This document shows positions 1-10,924 of a stretch of 64,000 nt of DNA, one piece after another (position 1 is the first letter of the stretch; every line of letters starts with the position of its first letter). The notes beneath the pieces are model-generated. The model was not told the origin of the DNA, did not search any database, and saw nothing but the letters and a program-made list of their open reading frames with translations. Source of the stretch: Phycomyces nitens (lineage: Eukaryota > Mucoromycota > Mucoromycetes > Mucorales > Phycomycetaceae); contig JAHRBC010000003.1 of assembly GCA_022702545.1 (NCBI GenBank), forward strand, positions 7,812,001 through 7,876,000. Reading direction: 5' to 3'. The position numbers and the translations under genes were made by a program.

Positions 1-600
1 GAAATAACCATTGGCAAACGGAATAATAACTGTATGATAATAATAAAACATCTAATGATCTCATGCAAATGAATTAGTTTACTAGCTTGTTTCCTTGCTT
101 CCCAAAAGTAAAGAAGAACAAGGCTCATTAGCGAGTTGGGTGATATCTATTGATTCAGAATGAATGTTTCCGACATATAATCATTGGTGGGTACTAATCT
201 ACTCTTGTGAATATTTGTAAAAATAAAAGCTGTGTCTCATACCAGTAGATTCTTATAAACTCTTTTCAGCAATACAATAAGCGACAGTTGTAGGTATGCT
301 AAATGTAGTTTTGGGAGAATATATTGCTGCTATACTTGAGTTGAATGTGCATTTAGCAAGAAAACTAATAAGCATAGTATCTTTATAAAAACGGCATGGG
401 CATTGTACCTATTAGAAAGCATACGTATTTGTCATTAATAAATATCAATTTTGAAAACAAGATATATCCGAGTGTTTAGAGAACCAGAACAAATTGTGCA
501 TAATTCGTTGTGGAAAACCAAAGGTATCCTGGAATTCAAACATGACCAGCAAGGAATCTTAGTGTATAGGTTTCTGAATAACCATTACTCTTGTTATGAA
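1..600. other. AT-rich intergenic with an F-box 3'-flank relic
   Basis: No credible gene. Bases about 61-275 resemble, imperfectly, the flank about 120-330 bp downstream of the F-box gene that ends at 30267 (order of a 'tttgcttcc' stretch, 'agaatgaat', an 'atata' stretch and 'tgtaaa'). I infer a leftover F-box 3' flank whose gene is lost or lies outside the window. The small open frame at 451-633 begins at TTG and overlaps a dispersed repeat, so it is not called. Confidence 0.3.
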
Positions 601-870
601 CAAGAAGTTTGGCTGTGTGAATTTGCAGTATAAAAGCTACAGCCGATCTCTGGTTACTACTTGTAAATACATGACAAGCTAACATAACAATAGCTAAACA
701 CCAGACAGACATACACTTTACTACATTAATAATCAACCATTACACGTCAAGAGTTTTAATTACAAGGTAATTTTACTAATAGTATATAGAAAATCATAAT
801 ATTCATTTGTTTGATAAACAGAACTTGCAGTATTCTTATTTAACTGAAAGATACTAGCAAGCCAATATAC
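600..870 (+). repeat. Dispersed ~270-bp repeat, copy A (MULE 3' tail family)
   Basis: Diverged copy of a sequence also found at 3893-4100, 15780-16065 and 19350-19640. Shared landmarks in order are 'gatctctggttactacttg', a 'caagctaaca' stretch, 'accattacacg', 'tttaattacaagg', 'aatagtatata' and a 'ccaatatacc' end. In copy C the repeat starts at the last codons of a MULE-type transposase ORF. It is the most diverged copy except for B. Confidence 0.6.
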
Positions 871-1787
871 CCCATAAATGATAATCATTGAAATTTCTGC
901 TTTTTAATAGTACTTTATTGGTTAAATAGACGCTTTAGATGATTATATAAACACATTTCACAAGAAATATCAAAAGGTGAGGTACATACAGATTCATTAT
1001 TATTAGAAATCAGCACTTTAAATGTTGAAATGAGATATTTATTCTCTTTGACCAAGTGTTTTTGAAGTTGTTTATTAAATATCCCCATGCTATCTATATA
1101 TTTTGTATAGTGTTAATGAAGGGATATTAGTTCATAAAAGTCTAAATATGTTGATGATACCTTGGTCGCACTAATATCCATTTTTGGATGTGGCGCGGTG
1201 GATGTTGAGAACAAATCGTGACACCAATAGTTGATGGTTCTGTTGAACATAATGTTTAGTTTCTATATTCACCTATAATATGCCTCGATTTCTAAAGGGT
1301 TATATTAAAAGTATAGTTTGTAATGATTAATTACTTGTTGTTTTTACTGCATAACTAGAAAACACCGGGGTAATTAAGTTACAGTGTCAAACTATCATTA
1401 ATTGACCTACATTTTATATTATTTAAACTTATAAAACAGTTGGCAACTCCAAGTTTCTTTATTTTTTACATTTTTATTTATTGTACTCTGATATAAACAC
1501 TGTACTGCGCAAGGCCTAAATAAAAACTGGTCATTAAATGTAAATAAAACTTATTACTCATAATGACTTAAACTCTTTTCAATTAGATGTTACACATAAA
1601 ATGCTCAAGATATATGGATATATGCGTGTGTGCATGAATGCATGTCCTAATTGTATAGCTCTTAAATAACTATAGTTTATATTCTCTTGTAAAATCAGAC
1701 CAATTACTACCGATACATGGAATATTGCCCTTGTTCTTAAATCATATATTCTTGTATTTAACTTTTACTTACTGCGGATCATGCCTT
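871..1787. other. AT-rich intergenic, nothing recognised
   Basis: No open frame with coding character, no RNA gene and no repeat shared with the rest of the window was recognised. The promoter of the next F-box gene begins at its right edge. Confidence 0.4.
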
Positions 1788-1812
1788 TTTGTCCTACAAT
1801 AGCTGCGCCTCT
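1788..1812 (+). promoter_or_regulatory. Conserved upstream element of F-box copy 1
   Basis: Reads TTTTGTCCTACAATAGCTGC followed by GCCTC, 130 bp before the ATG. It matches the consensus TCTGTCCTACAATAGACTGC-GCCTC found before the five other full-length copies. Its constant distance to the start codon suggests a core promoter or initiator-proximal element, but function is inferred. Confidence 0.55.
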
Positions 1813-1917
1813 CACCTTTTCCAACGGTGTAATTAGTGAAAAGGTTCTTAAACACCCAAAAAAAAACATTCAGATATCCTCTTTGACCATTTCTACATTC
1901 AAAATCAAATTTTTAAT

Positions 1918-3744
1918 ATGCTCTTGCTGAACTTTCCTCAAGAGATCATTGTTAAAACCGCAGACTTTCTTTCCATTGAAGATAAAGCTTCTTGCTCTTT
2001 GGTCTGCAAGTCATGGAAAGGCCTATTCCAGGATTCAATGCACTCTGATCTAGCCATAAAATCAAGAGATGATTTACGCAACGTTATTAGTTCCGTTGAA
2101 GATTACTGCCACACCTACCAAACGAATGGACACCTTGTACGATACCTGCAAGTAAATCAGGATTTAAATGCAACAGACGAAGAACTTTACGCACTACAGA
2201 GTACCTTTCAGAATATAAAGTATCTCCATCTCGAACAAAATGCCTTAAACCCAATTGAGTTTGGTATTACGGCCGATTGGCACCTCTGGAGACTACTGAG
2301 AGAGCTTCATGTTTCTTTGGGCGATTCACGTATACCTGACGCAGAAAACGCATTTCTTGAAATAATTCTGTGCTTACCCCTACTCAGTCGACTTGAAATT
2401 GTTCGTAGACCGACTGAACCAACACGGATAACATTCTCTTTAAAAGACCTTGAAACCATTCATTCCCATTTGACCCACCTTGTACACCTCAAACTATCAT
2501 CAGATCTACTGACCCTTTCTGACGCCGACCTTGAACGTATAACAAAAGTATCACCAACCCCAAAGATGGACAGCTTTAGCATAAATTCCAAAACTACAGA
2601 CCATCGGTGGCTGTGCTATTTCGCTCGCAAATATCCCAATATACGCACACTAGAATTCTCTACATCAAATCACCAAGCCGAGATTGAAGAACAAAGAACC
2701 GATGCGATAGAATTATTCCACAAGATACCTCTGGCATTTCAGCACCTACAAAAATTACATATTGAATATCTCGATTGTCCTTTACGAGAATGCCTGTTTT
2801 TCTGGGATATGATACAACCTCATACAATATCATTAAGACATGTAACAATTTACCTTCGAGTACCAAAAACTTCTGTTTATCCTTCTGAAAAACCCAAAGA
2901 CATTCCCAAACAGATCACAACTCTTTACCTGACAAAATTTGCGGGCACTATGGAATCATTTTCTTTGACCAATGGCGTAAACACTTGTGCGCCTATAGAC
3001 TTGGCAGATATTGGAGCAAATCTTTACAATTTGGTCGAGCTGAAAATTGGCATTTCCACAGCTCCTATCGAGCTCGACACTCTTTTCAAAGCAGCACCTC
3101 GATTGGAATCCGTTTCTCTAAATAAGGCGCAAATCAAAGTTAAAGATGAGCTCTATCATTCAAAAAGGTTTAAGCTCCAAGAATTCGAAATAGAAGCATC
3201 AAAAATCACCTCAGACGCTCTCAGATTTCTATCATTTCATTGCAGAAACTTGAAAGCATTGAATGTTACTCATACAGTCGTATCCGGCAACTTTTCGAAA
3301 CCTGGATGCCAGTTTATCGACATGACTTACACCCGCCTAAAGACATTGGTCGTCAAAAATACAGCTTTTATTATTAATGACAGCAAGGAGTCTCCAGACA
3401 ATTTGAATATGGCCCTCATCACTCGACCAATTGATGATATTCCTCCAAAGCAAGATTATGATCCAAATGTTTTACCAATTATTATTGGTGGTACTCCTAT
3501 CAAGTCTCACTACCACTGGTTTTACAAAAAAAAGTCCAGCATTATGACTGGTATGTCAAAAGCAAGAGGCTCACGTATCGAAAAGTTCTTTTCCAACTAT
3601 GAGGAAAACAAGATTATTACTATAGACAGAGCCGTTTGTCCACAAAAAAGAAAGCCTCATGTTAATTGGAAAAATAACTGTGTTTTTGGTTATACAAAGA
3701 TAAAGTTTGGTTATGTGGCTGATTGTAATATTGTAACATCTTAA
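1918..3744 (+). CDS. F-box/LRR-type protein, copy 1 (intact)
   Basis: Uninterrupted 608-residue ORF from ATG. Residues about 4-45 form an F-box (FPQEIIVKTADFLSIEDKAS, then CSLVCKSW), the surface that binds Skp1 in SCF ubiquitin ligases. The middle holds irregular leucine-rich stretches suited to substrate binding. The C-terminal third carries motifs shared by every copy: FLSFHCRNL (about 438), GCQFIDMTYTRL (about 463) and FGYTKIKFGYV near the end. No intron signals are needed. An AATAAA-like site lies just after the stop (about 3761). This is a probable SCF substrate receptor with unknown target. It is the most diverged of the intact copies, and its promoter lacks the longer shared upstream block. 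Confidence 0.85.
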   Translation: MLLLNFPQEIIVKTADFLSIEDKASCSLVCKSWKGLFQDSMHSDLAIKSRDDLRNVISSVEDYCHTYQTNGHLVRYLQVNQDLNATDEELYALQSTFQNIKYLHLEQNALNPIEFGITADWHLWRLLRELHVSLGDSRIPDAENAFLEIILCLPLLSRLEIVRRPTEPTRITFSLKDLETIHSHLTHLVHLKLSSDLLTLSDADLERITKVSPTPKMDSFSINSKTTDHRWLCYFARKYPNIRTLEFSTSNHQAEIEEQRTDAIELFHKIPLAFQHLQKLHIEYLDCPLRECLFFWDMIQPHTISLRHVTIYLRVPKTSVYPSEKPKDIPKQITTLYLTKFAGTMESFSLTNGVNTCAPIDLADIGANLYNLVELKIGISTAPIELDTLFKAAPRLESVSLNKAQIKVKDELYHSKRFKLQEFEIEASKITSDALRFLSFHCRNLKALNVTHTVVSGNFSKPGCQFIDMTYTRLKTLVVKNTAFIINDSKESPDNLNMALITRPIDDIPPKQDYDPNVLPIIIGGTPIKSHYHWFYKKKSSIMTGMSKARGSRIEKFFSNYEENKIITIDRAVCPQKRKPHVNWKNNCVFGYTKIKFGYVADCNIVTS

Positions 3745-3892
3745 TTATTTGCTATTATTAAATAAAATCTGTGTTTTTCTGTCTTTTACGAACTTTCTCA
3801 TGGGTATCTTGAAATAAACAAGGGTATATCAAAGGTAGAGTGGTTAATAGTCTATTGGAACAATTTTAAGCCATTTGCTTCCTTGTTGTAGC
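3745..3892. other. Shared 3' flank of F-box copy 1
   Basis: The 'TTAAATAAAATC' polyadenylation-type stretch and a following 'tagagtggttaatag ... tttgcttcc' segment align with the flank downstream of copies at 28441 and 34985. The homology is cut at about 3890, where repeat copy B begins. Confidence 0.45.
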
Positions 3893-4100
3893 ATACACAC
3901 CAGAATCGAGTGAAAAGAGGCTCTATAATTGATCTCTGGTTACTCTTTGCCAATGACCACGGCAAGTTAATATCTCAATAGGTACATACTAGACACACAT
4001 ATAATTTACACTAATACATTGATAAAAGGCCATTATATAATAGATATTAAACCACAAGAAATATATACTAATTATATAGCCCACCATATTACTCATTATC
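3893..4100 (+). repeat. Dispersed repeat, copy B
   Basis: Begins 'catacacaccagaatcgag', matching the codons and stop that end the MULE ORF in copy C, then follows the same landmarks to a 'cccaccatattactc' end. It is shorter by internal deletions. It sits inside the 3' flank of F-box copy 1, so it arrived after that duplication. Confidence 0.55.
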
Positions 4101-4159
4101 CAAGTAGCAATCTCACAATATTACAATGGCTTTTTAGAAAATACTAATAAACGCATATA

Positions 4160-5484
4160 CACTGAGTGGGAGAAATTAAAGAAACGTTTTTTAAACTCAA
4201 TAAATCTTTTAAACTTGGAGCAGTTTTCTTTTCTTTTAAATCAACAACATTTATAATGAATCAACAAATCAACAAACGAAATTACTGGCTGAGATCTCTT
4301 CTAAAAGCAAGAAAAAGACGGACAATGTTACACGCGCCATCATTGTACATGAGAGCATTGTAAATGGCACTAAGCAATGTGACATTGCCAGAAAGCTCAA
4401 TGTTAGTAAGCTTGTTGTAACAAGAGTACTCAAGCACTACAAAAATACCGGCTCATACGAAAGAGTTAAGAACCCAGGCAGACCATTAATGTTTACGGGG
4501 AGGGATGGAAGAGAGATTCTTCGGGAGATCATGAAGGATCCAACACAGACAATGTCAGCTTTGAGAAAGTCTGCTACTACACCTACATCAGCCAAGACTT
4601 TCCGCAAGTTTCTTCATAAACAAGGAATATACTCTAGGAGATTGATCAAAAAGCCTAAGATCTCCAAAGAAAATCAGAAAAAACGGTTGAAATGGGCAAT
4701 GGCTCATCTCCATTAGAGCATCACAGAATGGAACTCCATCATCTGGTCTGATGAATCGCGCTTCAAGCTCCACGGAAGTGATGGACGCCGGAGAGTCCTT
4801 TGGTACAACAATAATGGTCTTCTATCCACTTTCATCTCACCAACTATGAAGTTTGGAGGTGGTTCTGTTATGGTTTGGGGATGTTTCTTTGGAAAGGGTG
4901 TCGGAGATTTAAAGTTCATGCCAGGGAAGATTGATTCCTTCTAAGTATATCCAGACTTTAGAAGAGGGATATCTTCCCTCCCTTGCTAGATTTAAGGAAA
5001 AATCAAGTTGAAGACGGTTTAAACTACAAGAGGACAATTGCAGCTGTCATGTGAGCAAGATGACTACGTCATGGAAGCAGCAACACAGGCTGAAACTTTT
5101 GCCTGACTGGCCAGCCCAAAGCCCTGATCTCAATCCAATTGAGCACCTTTGGGACTATCTTGGAAAGAGAACCAGGTCCAGAAGATATAACTTATACAGT
5201 TTATATCATATCAGACATGCTTTGGAGAGGGAATGGAGGCGTATTCCAAAGGAATACTTAGAAAGCCTAATTTCCAGTATGCATAAAAGGTGCCAGTCAG
5301 TCATAGATGCCAAAGGTGGTCCAACAAAGTATTAATAAATAATCAATATTATTATATCTTTTGAAAGAAATCGCTCCTTTGTATCCACTCTGAATTTTCT
5401 ATACTCATTACATTATTTTTTTCCATCTTTTTTTGTGAAGTTTTGCGGGATATAAAAAGTTTCTTTAATTTCTCCTACTCAGTG
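4160..5484 (+). mobile_element. Tc1/mariner element with both terminal inverted repeats
   Basis: The left end (CACTGAGTGGGAGAAATTAA...) and right end are inverted repeats of about 26 bp with one mismatch, each flanked by TA, the expected target duplication. The element is 1325 bp, a normal Tc1/mariner length. Its transposase is broken (see the pseudogene), so it is non-autonomous. The near-perfect ends suggest insertion more recent than most other elements here. Confidence 0.9.
4257..5335 (+). pseudogene. Tc1/mariner transposase, disrupted
   Basis: Pieces in several frames read like a Tc1 transposase: an N-terminal helix-turn-helix part with a frameshift near 4300, a second HTH (about 4380-4520, ending GRP), 'WSDESRF' with the first catalytic Asp near 4746, a 'QEDNCSCH' second-Asp region near 5030 and 'PDLNPIEHLW' with the catalytic Glu near 5130. 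An in-frame stop at about 4714 and further stops and a shift between 4940 and 5050 break it. The final piece, 5051-5335, is an open 94-codon tail. Confidence 0.85.
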
Positions 5485-5486
5485 TA

Positions 5487-6542
5487 CATGGCTGAAAATC
5501 ATAGCAATATATATTATGGTATATATAATCAATAACACTATAACATCTTGTATATGAACACTTGCATTCTATTAGCTCACTCTCATAGATCTTGCAATAT
5601 TATATTTAAGTATTAATCATAATTTTGGCAAGTGTATTATATGTAAGTAGAACTTCTCTGTTATATTCTCTATTCATAATACATTATTAACACCATTATT
5701 ATTTGCGATTCAGAATCAAGTATACCAAGTCTGCCACAAGTAAGTTTCTCTCTCTCTAATATTAAAATACATAATATATAAAACTAATCAATGTTTTGTT
5801 TTCAGTATAGAGATTCACATAATATATCCAAGTAGTATCCCCGTTTCGTAATCAATTGCTCTAAATTGTTTTTGCTCGTTTCAACTGCATTTACAAAAGG
5901 TAATCCATAATGCTAGTATATGAATATCCCATGTTTTGAATATAGAACTAGGAAATCCAACTAGAAAATAAATGTTTTTTTTATCAAATAATTTTTTTAA
6001 AACTATTTCCTATAAATTATTCTTTTAAAGAAGCTCGAGAAAATGGTTCTGGACAATAATATCAAGAAATATCAATAGAATACATATAATATCCAATAAA
6101 AAGTGCCATACAGTGGTAGTTATTGACACTTCACCCTACCAACAGACCAAAGACCTTTCCAAAATACTGCCTTTCAAATAGAAATAGACTGATCACAATC
6201 AAAAATATAAAAAAAATATTGATCCTAATTGAGTTTTTTTGGTTCTTGTTAACTAAAGAAACCATTGTTCACGCATATACTATTCTGACGGCTAAAGGAA
6301 ACAATTCATTTCATATATGACCATCTATCTGTAGCTCAGATAAATTTTCATCGGAACCCAGGCTTTATTGTCACTATTTATCAGAATCCTACTTTATTTC
6401 ACATATGAAAATTGGGGTCATTTTTGCAGTGTGCCAAAAAGATCTACCAATTAAATACAATATTCCATTCAGTTTCGGTTGGCAAGTTGGATCAATTATT
6501 ATTAAGACAGTCCCAAATTCAGTAAGCCCGACTGTATTGAAC
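5487..6542. other. AT-rich intergenic, no gene supported
   Basis: Short open frames at 6123-6320 and 6405-6680 have no recognisable motif and biased AT-rich composition. The second crosses the start of the shared F-box upstream block at 6543, which argues against a gene. Confidence 0.4.
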
Positions 6543-6851
6543 ACAGTAATACTTTTCTCTGTGTGGCACGTAATACATAATATAGCGATCTTTTTACAAA
6601 CAAGTGTGTGGATATGGATGTATAGATATTTAATATATGAACATAGAATAATTGTAATATTTGTTTTTACAATATATTAAAGACTCTTATATATCTATAA
6701 TATTATCCTTGAATATTCTTATCCATCTTTAGCTTCCAGAATATATTCTGTACATTCTGTCCTACAATAGACTGCGCCTCTCTTAGTCTTTCAGATCTTG
6801 GAACCAATAAATAGTGATTTAACATTTAAAAGGCTTAAAGATCTCTCTTTC
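6543..6851 (+). repeat. Shared F-box upstream block (copy 2)
   Basis: Nearly identical to 28098-28400: the same 'tgtggcacgtaatacataa' stretch, the 'tctataatattatccttga' stretch and the 25-bp element. Homology to the copy-4 upstream starts abruptly at 6543, while copies 4 and 5 share a further ~340 bp. From about 6852 to the ATG the sequence instead matches copy 5 (34985), which marks a switch point between two donors. Confidence 0.75.
6756..6780 (+). promoter_or_regulatory. Conserved upstream element of F-box copy 2
   Basis: TCTGTCCTACAATAGACTGC then GCCTC, 128 bp before the ATG at 6884. It is followed by the second shared motif 'cagatcttggaaccaataaa', also present before the copies at 22361, 28441 and, in altered form, 34985. 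Confidence 0.6.
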
Positions 6852-6883
6852 TACTATCTATGTATTCAAAATACCATTTGATT

Positions 6884-8680
6884 ATGCTTTTATCAGACTT
6901 TCCTCAAGAGATCATAATTAAACTCACGGATTATCTTTCCTTTAAAGATAAAATATCTTGCTCTTTGGTGTGCAAGTCGTGGACACAAGTTTTTCAGGAT
7001 TCTATACACTCTGAGCTATTCATTAATTTCAGGAACGACTTACGCGATGCTGTTGATTTACGACAAGATCATAAACGAAATTATAAAGAAAATGGGCACC
7101 TTGTACGATATCTACACATACATCAATTTGCATATGCAACTGACGACGAACTTTGTGCATTGCAAAAGAACTTTAAGAATGTAAAATATCTTTATTTTGG
7201 AACAAGCTTTATAAAAATGGCCAACTTTAAAATTGCGGATGATTGCCACTGGAAGTTAATGAGAGAACTCTCCCTTTTTTTTGGATCACCCGGATATATC
7301 CAATGTACCCAATGAACTTTCTGAAATGGCTCTGCACTTTCCGCTCCTGACGCGACTAGAGCTTGACTCTTGGATTACTAGGCCAGAATGTATATTATTC
7401 ACCTTAAACGACTTTGAAACCATTCATTGGCACCTGGAACATCTTGAACATTTGAGCTTAAATTTTAATGTCTCGAGCCTTTCTGCGACCGACCTTGGAA
7501 GTAGATCAAAGATAGGACCAGCCTCAAAAATGAAGAGCTTTAAGCTGAAGTCCAAAAAAAAATAACCCGTCGCTGGCTATACTATTTCACTCACAAGTAT
7601 CCTGGACTTCACACATTCGAGTTAAATTCAAATGACTATAAAACAGAAAACGAACAACATGACGCCGATATGACCTTATTACAACCAGCAGACCTGCCAT
7701 TTCAACAGCTAAGAAAGTTGGATGTTCGATATGCAGATTGTACTAGAGAAGAATATATATTTTTCTGGGATGCGGTCCAGCCTTATAAACCGTTGAAGCA
7801 CGTATCAATTTTCATTGATGACATTCTATTATATCAACATATCCATGAACCTGATGCTCTCGAACATATCCCAGAATTATTCATGAACAAGTGCCCAAAA
7901 ACCATTGAATATTTGCTTATTAGAACCCCAAAAACATACGCGAGAACATTAGACATGATTGATATTAAAGACACCCTTTATAATTTGGTCAAACTGGAGC
8001 TCCTGGATTCAATTTTGTCTATTGAAATTGATAGCCTTCTCGAAGCCTCACCTCGCTTGAAAACACTTTGTCTCAGGTCGACACATGTTCAAGTTAAAGA
8101 TGAACTCTACGATCCAAATATATTTGGGCTTCAATCATTAGACATTGATAAATCGACAATAACATCGGATTCTCTCAGATTTCTATCATTCCACTGCAGA
8201 AATCTAGAAACACTGAGCTTAGTTGACTCGGAAGTATCCGGCAAATTTTTGAATCCTGGATGCCAGCTTATTGACATGACCTATACCCGGTTAAGCACAT
8301 TGAATATCATAAGAACAGCTTTTATCGTAAAAGGTACCAAGGAGTTCCCAGAGAACTTTAACATAGCTGTTATCACTCGGCCTGTCGATGATACACTCAA
8401 TTTCTACGGATATTCACGAGCAAAAGCACATTACCACTGGTTTTACAAAGGTTACGTTTATGGGGAAGACCCTTGGAAAGATTCAGTTGTCAAAAGTGGT
8501 ATTTTTATTTCCGACTATAAGGACAACAAAATAGCTGCTATCTATGAAGCCGCTTCTTTTGGCAGTGTAAATATGTCTAATGATTGGATCAATCATTATG
8601 TCTTTGGATATACAAAGATAAAATTTGGTTATATAGCTGAATGTAATATCGAATCATTTTATCATTGTATTACAGATTGA
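6884..8680 (+). pseudogene. F-box/LRR-type protein, copy 2 (two frameshifts)
   Basis: The ATG at 6884 gives the family start MLLSDFPQEIIIKLTDYL. The frame then shifts within a T8 run near 7276 and returns within an A9 run near 7556. Across the joins the family pattern continues: PLLTRLEL in the middle frame, then RRWLYYF, FLSFHCRNL, GCQLIDMTYTRL and FGYTKIKFGYI. The total span of 599 codons equals the intact copies. Both shifts are in homopolymers and cancel each other, so either sequencing error or a young pseudogene is possible. The first ~120 bases differ from copy 5 at only about one site, while the 3' half is clearly different. Confidence 0.8.
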
Positions 8681-10180
8681 AAACGTTTTAAAAATAAAAA
8701 CCAACTACAAAAGAGATATATAAGCTATAAAGTGAATATAGATAATGTTTTAGTAAATTAATGAATAAAAGGATAAGAGCGAACAAAAAAATCCTATTGT
8801 ACTTTGTTATATTCGAATTTGCTTTGAGGAACCAAAAAAAAAGGCATTCGTTCGTTTAAAGACAAAATGAACACTGTCATTCTAATTCCAAATAAAATAT
8901 GGATATGAATATCGGTATTCAAGGACTTGTGGACATTATTGTATTGAAGGAAAGTCTGGTATAGTCTTACTCCAATATTCTTCAAGTCAATTGAACTTGT
9001 GGTGGAACTTTTGGTAGAGCCCAAAGAAATGTTTAGAGTCTTTGATGATTTCTGAAAGCAGTGTGTACAATATTTTTTGTATTTTGAAATATCGTCTTTG
9101 TAATCTATTTTATTTTTATTTTTATATTTGATTATAAGAATTCTTTTCTAACCACTCTATGCTCTTGTAAAATAGTACAAATACCCTTTACGTAATTTAC
9201 CATCTTTATCTAATACATGGGTTGTACCCCATTTTTTATCACTACAGTGGGAGAAATGTATCTCTCAGGATACAATGACTATCTTTATTAATTTCTTTAA
9301 CTGTCTAAGCGTGTATTTACATGCTCAGTTCCTTTGTCTGCCTGTACCAAATATAATATGTCTTTTAACAATGATTTATCGTCAACCATTGATCACAAAT
9401 GACACTCCAGGCTCATTTTTGCGCATGGGGGCTTCACCCTCACCTAGCCATATTACTTTTTCATATTTTGCAAACTCGGTTTATAGTGAGTGATAAGGAA
9501 ATATTCTATTTCACTAGTTGGTAGTTGTAGTTTTTTTAAAACGTTCATATCTTTTCTAGAAAAACTTGTAATATTGCCCTTGTACCTCAACTTTATTTCT
9601 GGCTTTGATTTGACCATATCCAACATCAGGACGTACATGCTCATTATAATAAATGTATTTGTTGCCTTTTAATAATAATAATTGATGACTTGTTTCCATT
9701 CATCAAGGGGTTTCTAAATTGTATCAGGAAACATTTCTAAAGAATCCAAGATGGCTTGGGAGACTTGTGATGTGTTTCTTGGCTGAAAATGCATGATAGA
9801 TTTAAAGTCTCTGGTATTTTCAATGTAATGGAACAGTGATTAGCTTTTTTTGTTTTTATTCAACCTTGACTTATGGCCGGATTTCTCTCTTTTTATGCCT
9901 GCCTTTAGAAAAATGACGCTCAACCTAGGTTTGGTTTGATAAGAGTTTTTAGCCGCCATTCTCTGAAATAAACTCTGTGATATACGAATCTCTATATTTT
10001 CCATATACACCTCTTGTCTTTCCGGGTTTAATATTTTTAACAAGTATACCTTTTTTTCCAATATCAAATTGAGAACCATCAGTATCACCATTGGAATAAT
10101 TCTTCAGGATTGAAGTTGTATTCATTTATCCCTCAGGTGCAAAAATAACTAGTCTTGCAAGTAAATTGTCCCATTGATAT
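8681..10180 (-). pseudogene. Decayed coding-like region, unidentified (possibly transposon)
   Basis: On the minus strand several broken frames look protein-like, for instance around 9600-9670 (NKYIYYNEHVRPDVGYGQIK in one frame) and the open frames 9453-9644 and 9840-10091. Stops and shifts occur throughout. The residue pattern suggests an old transposase or other lost gene, but I do not recognise the family. A Tc1-like terminus (CAGTGGGAGAAATGTATC) is at 9245-9262, without a visible partner. Confidence 0.3.
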
Positions 10181-10924
10181 TACAATAGACCGACAAAGTC
10201 ATCCAAAGCCTTTATATACCCTAACCTTTATCCTCAATTATATTAATGACATTGTAAAAAATATTTGTAAATATTTTTATAATTGAAACAATTTTGAAAA
10301 TCTGAACCAAAACATATCTTTAATAAGCAAGGTAATACAAAAAGATCGGTATTAAGCCAACAGAATACATCATGTTTATTAATCTACTCGGCCAGGATAC
10401 CAAGATCAGTATGAGCCACCAATTCAATTATACATCTTGACAATCTAAAGAAATGCTACTTTTTTGGGACTCTAAACAGGGTGTATTAGTCATCAGATGA
10501 TTAAAGACAGTAATACAAACGGTTTTCTAGTCGAGCACACAGTAGATGGGTTACAAGAGGTTTTATGCACATCCAACAAGCCTAGTGATTAGTTAGTTAG
10601 TGAGCCAATGGATTATGGTGTATACTTGCTTGGTTTATGGTAAAAGCTATCTTTCTTTGTCTTTGGAAAACAGTTTCCCATGTTATAAATCAATGTAATG
10701 ACGATAGAAAAAGTAAAAAAGTAAAAATTAAAACGATATTTATACCCTCAATACCCTTTGTCTGTCTTGAGGGTTGTCCGAAATGTGATGATAGAAGAAT
10801 GATATTTAGGCAACATTCGGACAAGGAACATCTTACTATTATTATCAACATTGAACTCGGATCCCATTTTATTAGGCTATTAATTTACAGTGCCTATTTT
10901 ATTTGTAGAGGTCTAATTTTGCAT
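10181..10924. other. Intergenic, downstream of the cystathionine gamma-synthase gene
   Basis: AT-rich. The 97-codon open frame at 10637-10930 overlaps the 3' end of the neighbouring gene on the other strand and has no motif, so it is not called. Nothing else was recognised. Confidence 0.4.

Noticed and set aside
9245..9262. Tc1-like terminal repeat (CAGTGGGAGAAATGTATC) as one end of a complete element
   Set aside because: No inverted partner was found within several kb, so an element cannot be delimited.
10171..10186. Another copy of the F-box promoter element (ttacaatagaccgac)
   Set aside because: Only the central part matches and no F-box sequence follows.
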